A model generated the notes under the pieces. The model saw nothing but the letters and a program-made list of their open reading frames with translations, had not been told where the DNA came from and did no database searches. Source: Actinomycetes bacterium (GTDB lineage Bacteria; Actinomycetota; Actinomycetes; Actinomycetales; Micrococcaceae). From it: 49,957 nucleotides of DNA. Both the position numbers and the translations under genes were made by a program. Shown piece after piece: positions 16,497 through 24,949 of this stretch (its first letter is position 1; every line of letters begins with the position of its first letter). Location of the stretch: contig JAFAAV010000003.1 in assembly GCA_023426375.1 (NCBI GenBank), forward strand, positions 1 through 49,957, read 5' to 3'.

Positions 16497-17504
16497 TCAC
16501 AACTCGGACCATGCCTGGGCGGTGAGTTCGAAACTGCGTGCCCGCACCTCCGGGTCGAACGCGTAGCTGTTGAGCATCAGTTCGTCCGCGCGGGTGACCT
16601 CCACGATCTGATGGAGCTGCTCCGTTACCTGCTGCGGAGTTCCCACGGCGGAGACCGCCAGGTGCTGCTCCACGAAGGCAGCTTCCGCCGGGGACAGTTC
16701 CACCTGATCCACCGGCGGCTGCAGGGGACCCCTGTTGTTGCGAGCCATTCCCCGAACCAAGAGTTGGTGCGTCGTGAACTGGCGCCGGGCTTCGGCCTCG
16801 GTATCGGCGGCCAGCACATTGGCGGCGACCATCACGTACGGCTCCTCGAGCGTGGCCGTGGGCGCGGACGCGTCGAAGGACGTCCGGTAGACCTCGATGG
16901 CCTCCATGATCATGGCCGGGGCAAAATGCGATGCGAAAACGTAGGGCAGACCCAACGACGCCGCCACCAGAGCGCCGTCCGTCGAGGACCCCAGGATCCA
17001 CAACGGGACACGGGTATTGCGAGCCACCGCCGCGCGAATGGGCTCGCCCTCCTGGCCGCGGAAGTACCGCTCGAGCTGATGGATGTCCTGCCGGAAGGTG
17101 TCATGGCCACCCTGTCCTCGGCGCAACGCCAACGCCGTGCGCATGTCAGTTCCCGGAGCCCTCCCGAGCCCCAGGTCCACTCGCCCCGGGTACAGGTTCT
17201 CCAGGGTCCCGAAGCTCTCGGCCACGGTGAGCGGCACATGGTTGGGCAACATGATGCCTCCGGATCCCACACGGATGGTGGAGGTCGCCGCGAGCGTCTG
17301 ACCCATGAGTAGGGCCGTTGAGGATGAGGCGAAGGACTCCGAGTTGTGGTGCTCCGCGTACCAGACCCGCGCGTATCCGGCCGCCTCGAGCCGTTGCGCC
17401 AAGACCGTCGCGTCGCGCACGCACTGGGCGACCGGTCGATCTTGGATAATGGGCACCAGGTCCAGGGCGGACAGGTTCACGCGAGAATTCTGGGTTGCTA
17501 CCAC
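16497..17504 (-). CDS. LLM-class flavin-dependent oxidoreductase (luciferase-like monooxygenase family)
   Basis: A 335-residue protein of the bacterial luciferase-like superfamily. The start is GTG 17504, with AAAGGA eight bases upstream. Visible landmarks are RVWYAEHHNSESFASSS near residues 45-62, RVGSGGIMLPNHVPL near 77-91 and RVDLGLGRAPGTD near 109-121, all typical of the MsnO8-like branch. These enzymes use reduced flavin to oxidise small substrates; the substrate here is not known. The gene is divergent from the HAD phosphatase gene across a 95-base gap. Confidence 0.9.
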   Translation of the reverse strand: MVATQNSRVNLSALDLVPIIQDRPVAQCVRDATVLAQRLEAAGYARVWYAEHHNSESFASSSTALLMGQTLAATSTIRVGSGGIMLPNHVPLTVAESFGTLENLYPGRVDLGLGRAPGTDMRTALALRRGQGGHDTFRQDIHQLERYFRGQEGEPIRAAVARNTRVPLWILGSSTDGALVAASLGLPYVFASHFAPAMIMEAIEVYRTSFDASAPTATLEEPYVMVAANVLAADTEAEARRQFTTHQLLVRGMARNNRGPLQPPVDQVELSPAEAAFVEQHLAVSAVGTPQQVTEQLHQIVEVTRADELMLNSYAFDPEVRARSFELTAQAWSEL

Positions 17505-17599
17505 GATGTGGTCCTTTCACCGGCCGTCCACTGGGTCATCTCGTTCGATGCTATTACCCGTTTGTCACCCAGCCACGTTCGCCATGTGAGGATTACCCC

Positions 17600-18304
17600 A
17601 TGAAGCCTTCATTGCCCCCACCGCCCGCTGTCTGGCGTCCCGCCGCCGTGGTATTCGATTGCGACGGCGTGCTCATGGACACCGAGACCGCCTGGGCCGG
17701 TGTGCAGAATCAGGTTTCCGCGGACTACGGGGTGAATTTCAACCAGGCCGCGCTCAAGCAACTCATGGGGTTGTCCGCTGCGGATGTCGCTCAATGGATC
17801 ACCGATCGTGCGGGCGAGGTCGCCGTCGAGCAAGGCCGGGAGAAGCCCAGCTTGAACGAGGTCTACGACCACCTGATCGAGGTCGAGGCCGAAGTGGTCT
17901 CATCCGTGCTGGAACCACTCCCCGGTGCCCTGGAAACGGTCCGCGCCTTTGCCGAGCACATGCCGGTCGCGGTGGCCAGTAACTCCACCGCCCAAGTTCT
18001 GGATCGCAAAGTACGCGCCCTGGGCTTGGACCGAGTGATCACCACGTGGGTCAGCTCCGAGGACGTCCCCCACGGCAAGCCCGCCCCCGATATCTACCAA
18101 GAGGCCGTGCGCCGGTTGGGCGTGGCACCCGATCAGGCCCTCGCGATCGAGGACTCCCCCGCCGGCACCACGTCCGCGTCCAAAGCCGGGTTATGGGTGC
18201 TGGGCGTTCCCAACGGCCACGACGAGCCACTGTCGTGCCACTTCATTGCCGAGTCACTAGCGGACCCGCGCGTGCGCGAATTCATGACCGAGTGGGGTGT
18301 CTGA
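17600..18304 (+). CDS. HAD-superfamily phosphatase (beta-phosphoglucomutase-like)
   Basis: A 234-residue HAD hydrolase of subfamily IA with a cap domain. Motif I is VVFDCDGVLMDTE with the nucleophile Asp and the acid Asp two residues on. Motif II is VASNSTAQVL. Lys of motif III is in HGKPAPDIY, and the metal Asp of motif IV is in AIEDSPAGTTSA. The start at ATG 17600 has GAGG eight bases upstream; the frame is open further but lacks a site. The build fits sugar-phosphate phosphatases or beta-phosphoglucomutases; the substrate is not determined. It is followed by a strong terminator. Confidence 0.9.
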   Translation: MKPSLPPPPAVWRPAAVVFDCDGVLMDTETAWAGVQNQVSADYGVNFNQAALKQLMGLSAADVAQWITDRAGEVAVEQGREKPSLNEVYDHLIEVEAEVVSSVLEPLPGALETVRAFAEHMPVAVASNSTAQVLDRKVRALGLDRVITTWVSSEDVPHGKPAPDIYQEAVRRLGVAPDQALAIEDSPAGTTSASKAGLWVLGVPNGHDEPLSCHFIAESLADPRVREFMTEWGV

Positions 18305-18341
18305 CCGCGCACTGAACCCGCGCACTCCACCCCCTGAAGCA

Positions 18342-18383
18342 CTGCGCCCCGCGACCCGCCATGAGGCAGGTCGCGGGGCGCAG
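18342..18383. terminator. Bidirectional terminator
   Basis: A perfect 15-base stem (18342-18356 with 18369-18383) and a 12-base loop, placed between the convergent HAD gene and the CitE-like gene. Confidence 0.85.
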
Positions 18384-18435
18384 CGGCGTCGTCGTATTGG
18401 AAGGCCTCAGCCGATCCAGAGACCGTAGGGCAGTG

Positions 18436-19281
18436 CTAGCTATTCCAGAGTCCGTAGGTCTCGGCCAATTCGGAAACCTTCTTGGCGCGAGCCAGACGCG
18501 GAAGGTAGGAACCGTCCGCACCGGTGTGACCGGAATTGGCCTTCTCGATCATTTCGCGAGCCCACCGGATCTCCTGCTCGCTGGGAGCGAGTGCGTGGTT
18601 GATGGTGTCCGTCTGGTCGGGGTCCAACGTCAACTTACCGGTCATACCCATGGACTGGGTGACCTTGCACGCGTCCTCAAGCCCCTCGCGGGACACACCG
18701 TTGGTGGGGCCATCGATGGGCCCGGGCAACTCACCCACGCGAGACGCTGTGACCAGGGTGGAACGCGCGAACGCGAGCGCCATGGGATCACCCGAAGCAC
18801 CCGTGTCCTTGCGGAAATCACCCACACCGAAGGCCAAACGGAACACACCCGGAGCACGAGCGATGTCGTAGGCGTTCATGAGACCCACGGCCGACTCGAT
18901 CAAGGCCACCACCGGGGTGCCGGCGCGGCTCATCATGGCCGTCTTGGTGATGTGATCGGGGTGCTCGGTCTTGGCCAGCACGATGCCGCGGAGGTTCTTG
19001 ACCTCGCTCAGGGCAGCCAGATCCTTCTCCCAGTGCGGGCTGGTGATGTCATTGACACGAACCCACGCACTCGCGCCGTCCTGCATGGCCTGGATCATGT
19101 TGGCCCGGGCGTTGTCCTTGTCCTCTTCGGGCACGGCATCCTCGATGTCGAAGATCACCGAATCTGCTTCCGAGGCCAACGCCGGGGCGAACAACGACGT
19201 ATCCGCCGCCGAGGTCAACAGCCATGAACGAGACAGCCGAGCGGGCAGGTCTGCGGCACGCTGATTACGATACGGAGTCAC
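18436..19281 (-). CDS. CitE-like HpcH/HpaI aldolase / citrate lyase beta-type protein
   Basis: A 281-residue TIM-barrel lyase. The start is GTG 19281 with AGAGGAG close upstream. Key segments are ADSVIFDIEDAVPEEDKDNAR (metal-binding region, FDIEDAVPEEDK), WVRVNDITSP, VVALIESAVGLMNAYD with the conserved Glu, and FGVGDFRKDTG with the conserved Asp. Members cleave or form acyl-CoA esters such as malyl-, citramalyl- or citryl-CoA. No citrate lyase alpha or gamma subunit is nearby, so it is a stand-alone CitE-like enzyme. It follows the GST-like gene by 39 bases on the same strand. Confidence 0.88.
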   Translation of the reverse strand: MTPYRNQRAADLPARLSRSWLLTSAADTSLFAPALASEADSVIFDIEDAVPEEDKDNARANMIQAMQDGASAWVRVNDITSPHWEKDLAALSEVKNLRGIVLAKTEHPDHITKTAMMSRAGTPVVALIESAVGLMNAYDIARAPGVFRLAFGVGDFRKDTGASGDPMALAFARSTLVTASRVGELPGPIDGPTNGVSREGLEDACKVTQSMGMTGKLTLDPDQTDTINHALAPSEQEIRWAREMIEKANSGHTGADGSYLPRLARAKKVSELAETYGLWNS

Positions 19282-19320
19282 TACTCTCCTCTAATTCGAA
19301 GAAACTTTGCCGGACTGGAA

Positions 19321-20400
19321 TTAGCGCAAGGGCGTGTGCGCGGGGTCGACCTCTTCACCGGCGCGCACCGGACCCGGTGCGGTAGCACCGTCCGCGAACG
19401 GGGAACCACCCATTTTTTCACGACCGTGCTCGGACATCCAATTGCTCAGATCCGGACCCACTGGAACGATCTGGGACGGGTTGATGTCCTCGTGCACGAT
19501 GAAATAGTGCTCCTTGATCTGCTGGAAGTCCACAGTGTCGCCGAAACCGGGGGTCTGGAACAGATCTCGGGCGTAGCCCCACAGGTTGGGCAGTTCGGTC
19601 AGCTTCTGACGGGAGCACTTGAAGTGCGAGTAATACACCGGGTCAAAACGGACCAAGGTGGTGAACAGCCGCACGTCCGCCTCGGTGATGTGGTCACCCA
19701 TCAGGTAGCGCTTGTCCGCCAGCCGTTCCTCGAGCCAGTCCATGGCAACCCAGAGCCGCTCGTAGGCCTTGTCGTAGGCCTCCTGCGAACCGGCGAAACC
19801 ACAGCGGTACACACCGTTGTTGACCTCGGTGTAGATGCGCTTCATCACGTCGCGCATTTCGTCCTCGAGCTCGGCTGGCCACAGATCCGGGGCGCCCTCT
19901 CGGTGGAACTCGGTCCACTCCTTGGCGAAGTCCTCCGTGATTTGCGGGAAGTTGTTGGTCACGACCTCACCGGTGGGAATATCCACGATGGCCGGCACCG
20001 TGATGCCTCGCGGGTAATCGGGGAAACGCTTGAAGTAGTTCTCCTGCAGACGCTCGGTACCCAGCACCGGGTCCTTACCTTCAGGATCCAGGTCGAACGT
20101 CCACGAACGAACGTCGTGGGTGGGCCCCGGCAGGCCCACAGAGATGGCGTCCTCAAGTCCCAGCAGTCGACGCACGATCAGGGTGCGGTTGGCCCACGGG
20201 CACGCACGAGCGGCAACCAGGCGGTAGCGGCCGGCCTCGACCGGCCATGCCTGGGAACCCTCGCTGAGCTCCGCAGTTTCCGGATCGGCAACGACCCGAT
20301 CCTCGATGTAGGTGGTGTCGCGAGTGAATTCCTCGCCGGCGTGGACGTAGGCCCCGGCCGTCGAGTACTGGTCTTTGTCCTGGTTCTTCGCGTCGGTCAC
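19321..20400 (-). CDS. Xi-class glutathione S-transferase / glutathionyl-hydroquinone reductase-like protein
   Basis: A 359-residue protein of the ECM4/YqjG/PcpF family. The catalytic motif RACPWANRTLIVRRL is near residues 65-79 with the active Cys in CPWA. A C-terminal helical domain follows (GVYRCGFAGSQEAYDKAYERL and ITEADVRLFTTLVRFDPVYY, each cut here to fewer than 20 residues in the relevant core). The enzyme reduces glutathionylated hydroquinones in proteobacteria. Actinobacteria of this group use mycothiol, so the cofactor here may differ. An inverted repeat at 20430-20445 lies just upstream, and the CitE-like gene follows in the same direction. Confidence 0.88.
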   Translation of the reverse strand: MTDAKNQDKDQYSTAGAYVHAGEEFTRDTTYIEDRVVADPETAELSEGSQAWPVEAGRYRLVAARACPWANRTLIVRRLLGLEDAISVGLPGPTHDVRSWTFDLDPEGKDPVLGTERLQENYFKRFPDYPRGITVPAIVDIPTGEVVTNNFPQITEDFAKEWTEFHREGAPDLWPAELEDEMRDVMKRIYTEVNNGVYRCGFAGSQEAYDKAYERLWVAMDWLEERLADKRYLMGDHITEADVRLFTTLVRFDPVYYSHFKCSRQKLTELPNLWGYARDLFQTPGFGDTVDFQQIKEHYFIVHEDINPSQIVPVGPDLSNWMSEHGREKMGGSPFADGATAPGPVRAGEEVDPAHTPLR

Positions 20401-20429
20401 GGTGCGCTCCTCACATCAATGGTTTATTT

Positions 20430-20445
20430 TGATGATACGTCATCA
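20430..20445. promoter_or_regulatory. Inverted repeat operator candidate upstream of the GST-like gene
   Basis: TGATGA and TCATCA form perfect 6-base arms around TACG, in an AT-rich patch 30 bases before the start of the GST-like gene. The layout is that of a MarR- or TetR-type site; the MarR gene at 21350 is one possible source of the regulator. Confidence 0.45.
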
Positions 20446-20566
20446 TTATGCGAGCTTGCTATGACCCCGGCCACCGACATCGGGCGCGGCCGACGGGGCT
20501 ACAGTGGCTCCATACATACCGCGTCGAACGCGGCGAACGGCCGCTTCATTTGTCGGGGTGAACATC

Positions 20567-21280
20567 ATGAACTCAACGAACAGTCCGTCCGAGAACTCCC
20601 GGGACCGCAACTCGGAACGCCCTCAGTACGGCGTACGGGTGCCTCAGTCGGAATCGCACGACGCGAACGCAGCCACACCGCCGGCAGCCCCTCCCACTGG
20701 ACGAACCGCAGCACCGAACGGGCAGGCCAACGTTTCCCCCAAGGCCGCACGCCGCATGGGACGCGGCCTCTCCTTCACGGTGATCCTGCTGGGCGCGCTG
20801 GTGGGCCTGGGTCTGATGGCCATCGGATTCACCGAGGGTTGGATCGTGGGAGCCACCCTGGCACTGCTGGGCGTGCTGGGATACGTGATGGTGCAGTTCC
20901 AGATCATCCCCCTGTTCCGCGACCCGGACGCCATAGCGATTCATCGCCGATCGAAACTGTGGTTGATACCGGGCTCCCTGCTGCTCGTAGGGCTACTGGG
21001 AATCGGCGGATCGTTCCTGGTGGAGCCCGTCATGGGCAGTTCCATCCCCGAGGATCTCGTGGACGACTACATCCTGGCGTTCATCGTGGCCGGCATGACC
21101 ATGGTGGTGGGTTCAGCACTCGGGTTCGGCCTGGTTGCCATGGCCATGTTGACCCGGCCCGATGACGACGATTCCCCCTTACGCCCCACCGACTACGCGG
21201 AGCGTGCTCGCCAGCGCGACCGCAACGAACGGCCCAGCTACTACGATTCGGATTGGATCAGACGCGGCCCACGCGACTGA
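20567..21280 (+). CDS. Membrane protein of unknown function
   Basis: A 237-residue protein. ATG 20567 has GGGGTGAACATC upstream and is preferred to an open frame from 20504. Residues 1-62 are polar and rich in Asn, Ser, Pro and Arg, without a signal. Four hydrophobic segments follow (about 68-88, 90-112, 130-150 and 167-190), with a helix break at IIPLFRDPDAIAIH. The C-terminal 45 residues are charged and Arg/Asp/Tyr-rich (RPTDYAERARQRDRNERPS). No family is recognised. It precedes the MarR gene by 69 bases on the same strand. Confidence 0.6.
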   Translation: MNSTNSPSENSRDRNSERPQYGVRVPQSESHDANAATPPAAPPTGRTAAPNGQANVSPKAARRMGRGLSFTVILLGALVGLGLMAIGFTEGWIVGATLALLGVLGYVMVQFQIIPLFRDPDAIAIHRRSKLWLIPGSLLLVGLLGIGGSFLVEPVMGSSIPEDLVDDYILAFIVAGMTMVVGSALGFGLVAMAMLTRPDDDDSPLRPTDYAERARQRDRNERPSYYDSDWIRRGPRD

Positions 21281-21327
21281 CCGGTGATCCCCACTTTTCA
21301 CTCCCACCGGAAACGGTAAGAACTCCC

Positions 21328-21342
21328 AGAACAGAAAGTTCT
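21328..21342 (+). promoter_or_regulatory. Short inverted repeat before the MarR gene
   Basis: AGAAC-AGAAA-GTTCT, perfect 5-base arms eight bases upstream of the MarR start. This is the position expected for autoregulation, but the arms are short. Confidence 0.3.
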
Positions 21343-21349
21343 CCAGATC

Positions 21350-21835
21350 ATGCAGACGCCCTCCTCCGCGAATTCCGTGCCCTGGCTCTCAGAGCACGAG
21401 GACGCCGCTTGGCGCAGTTTCCTGGCGCTGTCACGTGGCATGGAGCGCGCCATCGACCGGCAGCTCCAGCGCGACAGCGAGTTGTCGAGTTCCGAGTACC
21501 ACGTGCTGGTCCCCCTCTCCGAGTCGGAGGACGGCAGCATGGCTTCCCGCGAATTACTGCGGCACCTGGATTGGGAACGCTCCCGCCTCTCTCACATGCT
21601 GTCCCGCATGGAGAAGCGAGGCATGGTCTGCCGCAAGCCCAGCCCCCAGGACGCGCGCGGGCTCATCGTGGAAATCACCGATCACGGCCGTCAAGTAATC
21701 AACGCAGCGGCTCCCTGGCACCTGGCCATGGTGCGCGAGGCCTTTGTGGATCAACTCAGCTCCGAGGAAATGCAAACCTTGGTGGCCATGGCGGACAGGG
21801 TCATCCCTCGCTTGGAGAAGATGAATCTCATCTGA
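21350..21835 (+). CDS. MarR-family transcriptional regulator
   Basis: A 161-residue winged-helix regulator of standard length. Helices around LSSSEYHVLVPLSE lead to the recognition region MASRELLRHLDWERSRLSHM, and the wing is MVCRKPSPQDARGLIVEITDHG, whose core DARGLIVEIT is a MarR hallmark. It should bind DNA as a dimer and respond to small phenolic or oxidant ligands. Its neighbours are the GST-like gene and the catechol/benzoate cluster, which makes control of aromatic or quinone stress plausible but unproven. No good ribosome site precedes the ATG. Confidence 0.93.
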   Translation: MQTPSSANSVPWLSEHEDAAWRSFLALSRGMERAIDRQLQRDSELSSSEYHVLVPLSESEDGSMASRELLRHLDWERSRLSHMLSRMEKRGMVCRKPSPQDARGLIVEITDHGRQVINAAAPWHLAMVREAFVDQLSSEEMQTLVAMADRVIPRLEKMNLI

Positions 21836-21895
21836 CCCTCACCTCACCCGATCGGCTGCCCCGGGATAGGCAGAGAATGAGATGAAATCGCTGTT

Positions 21896-22036
21896 AAACA
21901 GGGGACGGGTCCTGTCGCTTGGGGGAATCGACAGGACCCGTCGGACATCCCGAATCGGGGGAGATACGGGACGCCGGCCAGTCGGGGGAACTTCCGGGCG
22001 CGCTTGGGGGGATGCACCCGGGCCTCTTCGACTGAC
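21896..22036 (-). ncRNA. 6C-like small RNA with C-rich hairpin loops
   Basis: On the minus strand the predicted transcript of about 140 bases folds into successive hairpins that each expose a run of C. Hairpin 1: 8 pairs (22014-22021 with 21994-22001), loop with six C. A closing helix pairs GUCAGUCG near the 5' end with CGACUGGC, leaving a second run of five C beside it. Hairpin 3 (21948-21971) has loop UCCCCC exactly. Hairpin 4 (21904-21942) has a perfect 14-base stem and loop AUUCCCCCAAG and may also terminate. The actinobacterial 6C RNA family (B11 in Mycobacterium tuberculosis) is defined by hairpins with C-rich loops. A good promoter lies immediately upstream. Confidence 0.72.
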
Positions 22037-22042
22037 ATCAAC

Positions 22043-22072
22043 ACTGTAGGCGTCATTTACATCCAGATGCAA
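22043..22072 (-). promoter_or_regulatory. Promoter of the 6C-like RNA
   Basis: TTGCAT (22067-22072) and TACAGT (22043-22048) on the minus strand are 18 bases apart. The start point is predicted near 22036, just before the first paired region of the RNA. The rest of the interval to 22227 is AT-rich noncoding DNA with two weak hairpins and no recognisable gene. Confidence 0.6.
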
Positions 22073-22227
22073 GTAACAAGCAGCATGATTCTCATGACTT
22101 CACATTATTACTACTCAATAGTAGGAAATCCTGATACCGAGTCGCAATTATTGCAGCAATCGTGGACAGCCCACCAGGTTGGCTGATCTCAAATCTCAGC
22201 ACACTCGCGACACACAGGACTGGCGAG

Positions 22228-22273
22228 CAAATAGAAGCGCCCCGATTCCGCGGAATCGGGGCGCTTCTATTTG
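22228..22273. terminator. Terminator of catA (perfect 23-base palindrome)
   Basis: Arms 22228-22250 and 22251-22273 are exact reverse complements, giving a long stem with CTATTTG following it on either strand. It lies 42 bases past the catA stop and separates catA from the 6C-like RNA promoter on the same strand. Confidence 0.85.
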
Positions 22274-22314
22274 AACTCAGCGACCACGCATGATCGCTAC
22301 AGGCAGAGAGCTAC

Positions 22315-23184
22315 TTACTTGCTCTCGTTCTCCTTGGCGAGCACGTAGTTGTACTCAACCTGGTTGCCCTGGCCATCCTGGCGCTCCTTCACATCCAGCA
22401 TCAGCTCGGGCTTCACTGCCGAAGCAATGTCGTCCTCGTTGTGCGGGTCGCCCGGGAAGTAGAGCTGCTGGGTGACCAGCTGGTAGCCGGGAGCGGAGAC
22501 CTTGATGTGGATGTGGGCCGGACGCCATGCGTGCCAACCTGCAGCGCCGATCAACTGGCCGCAAGCGCCGTCGGTCGGGATCTGATAGGGAGCCGGCTGC
22601 ATGGTGTTGATCTCGAAGTAGCCGTTCTCGTCCGCCTTGACGGTGCCGCGGAAGAGCCACTCGGGCAGGCCGGGAGCGTACTGGGAGTAGAAGCCGGCAG
22701 CGTCTGCGTGCCAGATCTCGACCTGTGCGTCCTTGATGGGGTTGCCATCGGTGTCAGTGAAGTTGCCGTGGAACAGCAGCGGGGTGCCCTCTTCGCCTTC
22801 GCGCATTTCCAGGGTTGCCGGAGTGGTCATCTCGGGAGCGTTGGGAACGTAGTAGGGGCCCTCAATGGTTCCGACAGTGCCGGGGCGCTCCTTGGAGTTG
22901 ACGTCCTCCACCGTGTGCTCGAGCCACACGTCCAGGAAGAGGGGCCACTCACCATCGGTGCCGACCTTGATCAGCCAAGCCTTGAGGGCGTTGTACTCCT
23001 CGTAGGTGACCTCGTGCTTGACGACGATGTCGTTGGCGGCCTGGATCAGCTCACCGGCGAGCTGGGAGACGCGCTCCTTGGGAACCTCGAGCTTGTTCAG
23101 CTTGCCGGACTGAGCGAAACGCTCAGTGGCCAGGGTTCCGGCCTCGACAGCGGTGCCTTCGTTTTCCTTGCGGGTTTCAGTCAT
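22315..23184 (-). CDS. catA: Catechol 1,2-dioxygenase
   Basis: A 289-residue intradiol dioxygenase that opens catechol to cis,cis-muconate with O2 and non-haem Fe(III). The four iron ligands are visible as Tyr166 (GFYSQ), Tyr200 (PAPYQIP), His224 and His226 (RPAHIHI). The N-terminal helical linker domain (residues 30-100) is complete. ATG 23184 has GGAGGT upstream; the frame is open to 23322 but without a better start. It is divergent from benA across a 353-base control region, so the ring-cleaving enzyme can be induced together with benzoate oxidation. Length and motifs are normal. Confidence 0.97.
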   Translation of the reverse strand: MTETRKENEGTAVEAGTLATERFAQSGKLNKLEVPKERVSQLAGELIQAANDIVVKHEVTYEEYNALKAWLIKVGTDGEWPLFLDVWLEHTVEDVNSKERPGTVGTIEGPYYVPNAPEMTTPATLEMREGEEGTPLLFHGNFTDTDGNPIKDAQVEIWHADAAGFYSQYAPGLPEWLFRGTVKADENGYFEINTMQPAPYQIPTDGACGQLIGAAGWHAWRPAHIHIKVSAPGYQLVTQQLYFPGDPHNEDDIASAVKPELMLDVKERQDGQGNQVEYNYVLAKENESK

Positions 23185-23537
23185 GGTGACCTCCACTTTC
23201 TCATCATTGAAAAGCTGTACGCCCCGGGGGTGATGCGCAGGCCCACCAGCAGCAGAATCTGTGCAAACCTGTGGTGAGTGACACACCGTGACGCTTGTCT
23301 CAAGCTTACGAACCGAATCCATATCTTACAAATATGTAATCGGGGTTTATTGATTATGTAAGACGATCAGCTACCCCCTTACCTCACCCTAGGGTTTACC
23401 CTGATGTGAGTGGTGTCACTAGAGGCAAGAATGAGACATACGCAACCTGTGGTTCACCTGCGGGTTTTAAGCAGTACCGCCCGCACCACAAGATGCGCCG
23501 GGTCCACCCGGTGCACCGAAGTCCAAGGAGTTACGTC
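23185..23537. promoter_or_regulatory. catA-benA divergent control region with operator-like repeats
   Basis: No gene is seen in these 353 bases. TTACA-AATA-TGTAA (23326-23339) is a perfect inverted repeat, and a related half site GATTATGTAAGA follows at 23352-23363, about 26 bases on, in an AT-rich patch. ACCCTAGGGT (23386-23395) is a perfect palindrome and ACCCT recurs at 23398. These could bind the LAL regulator BenR, the LysR-type regulator or the MarR protein. benA has AAGGAG eight bases before its ATG. Confidence 0.5.
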
Positions 23538-24905
23538 ATGACCGAAACCCTCAGCCACCTTCACCAGGTACTTGAAAACGCGCTCGTCGACGATCGCGAA
23601 CAGGGCATCATCCGGGCCAACCGTGAGATCTTCACCGATCCCGAGATCTTCGAGCTCGAGATCAAGCACATCTTCGAGGGCAACTGGGTCTACTTGGCTC
23701 ACGAGTCCCAGATCCCCAATGTCGGTGACTACTTCACCACTTACATCGGTCGCCAGCCCATCGTCATCACCCGCGACAAGGAAGAGAAGCTCAACGCTCT
23801 CATCAACGCATGTGCACACCGCGGTGCCATGCTGTGCCGTCGCAAGACCGACAACCGCACCACTTTCACCTGCCCGTTCCACGGCTGGACGTTCCGCAAC
23901 ACCGGTGAACTGCTCAAGGTGAAGGACTCCCGCAACGCGGGCTACCCGGAGAACTTCAACAAGGAAGGCTCCCACGACCTCACCAAGGTCGCTCGTTTCG
24001 AGAACTACAAGGGCTTCCTGTTCGGCTCGCTGAACCCGGACGTTCTTCCCCTCGAGGAGCACCTGGGTGACGCCACCAAGGTGATCGACTCCATCGTGGA
24101 CCAGTCCCCCGAGGGCCTCGAGGTGCTGCGCGGTGCTTCCACGTACACCTACGACGGCAACTGGAAGGTCCAGATGGAGAACGGCGCTGACGGCTACCAC
24201 GTCACCGCGACCCACTGGAACTACGCCGCGACCACCTCGCGCCGTACCGCCGGTGACTCCACCAACACCACCAAGGCCATGGACGCCGGCAAGTGGGGTA
24301 AGGCCAAGGGCGGCTTCTACTCCTTCGAGCACGGCCACCTGCTGCTCTGGCAGGAATGGGGCAACCCCCAGGACCGCCCGCTGTGGGACCGTCGCGAAGA
24401 GCTCGTTGAGAAGTACGGCGAAGAGATGGCCAACTTCATGATCAACATCTCCCGCAACCTGTGCCTGTACCCCAACGTGTACCTGATGGACCAGTTCTCC
24501 TCGCAGATCCGCCACGTGCGCCCCATCAGCGTGGACAAGACCGAGGTCACCATCTACTGCATCGCCCCCAAGGGCGAGTCGGACAAGTCCCGCGCACACC
24601 GCATCCGCCAGTACGAGGACTTCTTCAACGCGACCGGCATGGCAACCCCGGACGACCTCGAGGAGTTCCGCTCCTGCCAGAAGACCTACCTGGCTTCGGC
24701 CGCTCCCTGGAACGACATGACTCGCGGCGTGGCCCACGAGATCGCCGGTCCGGACGAGCAGGCTGCCGCACTGGGCATGGACAACGTGATCGCCTCCGGT
24801 GTTCGCACCGAGGACGAGGGCCTGTACCCCGTGCAGCACGGTTACTGGAAGCAGGTCATGGACAAGGCCGTGGAAAACCAGGACAACGATCCGGCCTCTG
24901 CCTGA
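23538..24905 (+). CDS. benA: Benzoate 1,2-dioxygenase large (alpha) subunit
   Basis: A 455-residue Rieske oxygenase subunit. The Rieske cluster ligands are Cys92, His94, Cys112 and His115 (CAHRG and CPFHGW). The mononuclear iron site has His221 and His226 (DGYHVTATHW), with an acidic residue near 317 as the probable third ligand. ATG 23538 has AAGGAG upstream; an open frame from 23406 has no comparable site. It begins benABCD, which adds O2 to benzoate to give the 1,2-cis-diol. Toluate or anthranilate are alternative substrates that sequence alone cannot exclude. Confidence 0.96.
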   Translation: MTETLSHLHQVLENALVDDREQGIIRANREIFTDPEIFELEIKHIFEGNWVYLAHESQIPNVGDYFTTYIGRQPIVITRDKEEKLNALINACAHRGAMLCRRKTDNRTTFTCPFHGWTFRNTGELLKVKDSRNAGYPENFNKEGSHDLTKVARFENYKGFLFGSLNPDVLPLEEHLGDATKVIDSIVDQSPEGLEVLRGASTYTYDGNWKVQMENGADGYHVTATHWNYAATTSRRTAGDSTNTTKAMDAGKWGKAKGGFYSFEHGHLLLWQEWGNPQDRPLWDRREELVEKYGEEMANFMINISRNLCLYPNVYLMDQFSSQIRHVRPISVDKTEVTIYCIAPKGESDKSRAHRIRQYEDFFNATGMATPDDLEEFRSCQKTYLASAAPWNDMTRGVAHEIAGPDEQAAALGMDNVIASGVRTEDEGLYPVQHGYWKQVMDKAVENQDNDPASA

Positions 24906-24949
24906 TCCACGCCCGGCCATTCCCTGACACGACGAAAGATTGCGAGACC

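Noticed and set aside
19336..21165. A 609-codon plus-strand frame across the GST-like gene into the next gene
   Set aside because: It runs antisense to the GST-like gene and then out of frame through the next gene; no motif is seen.
21904..22021. GGGGGA loops on the plus strand, which look like CsrA/RsmA target loops
   Set aside because: CsrA is not expected in this bacterial group, and the promoter and 6C-family resemblance place the RNA on the opposite strand.
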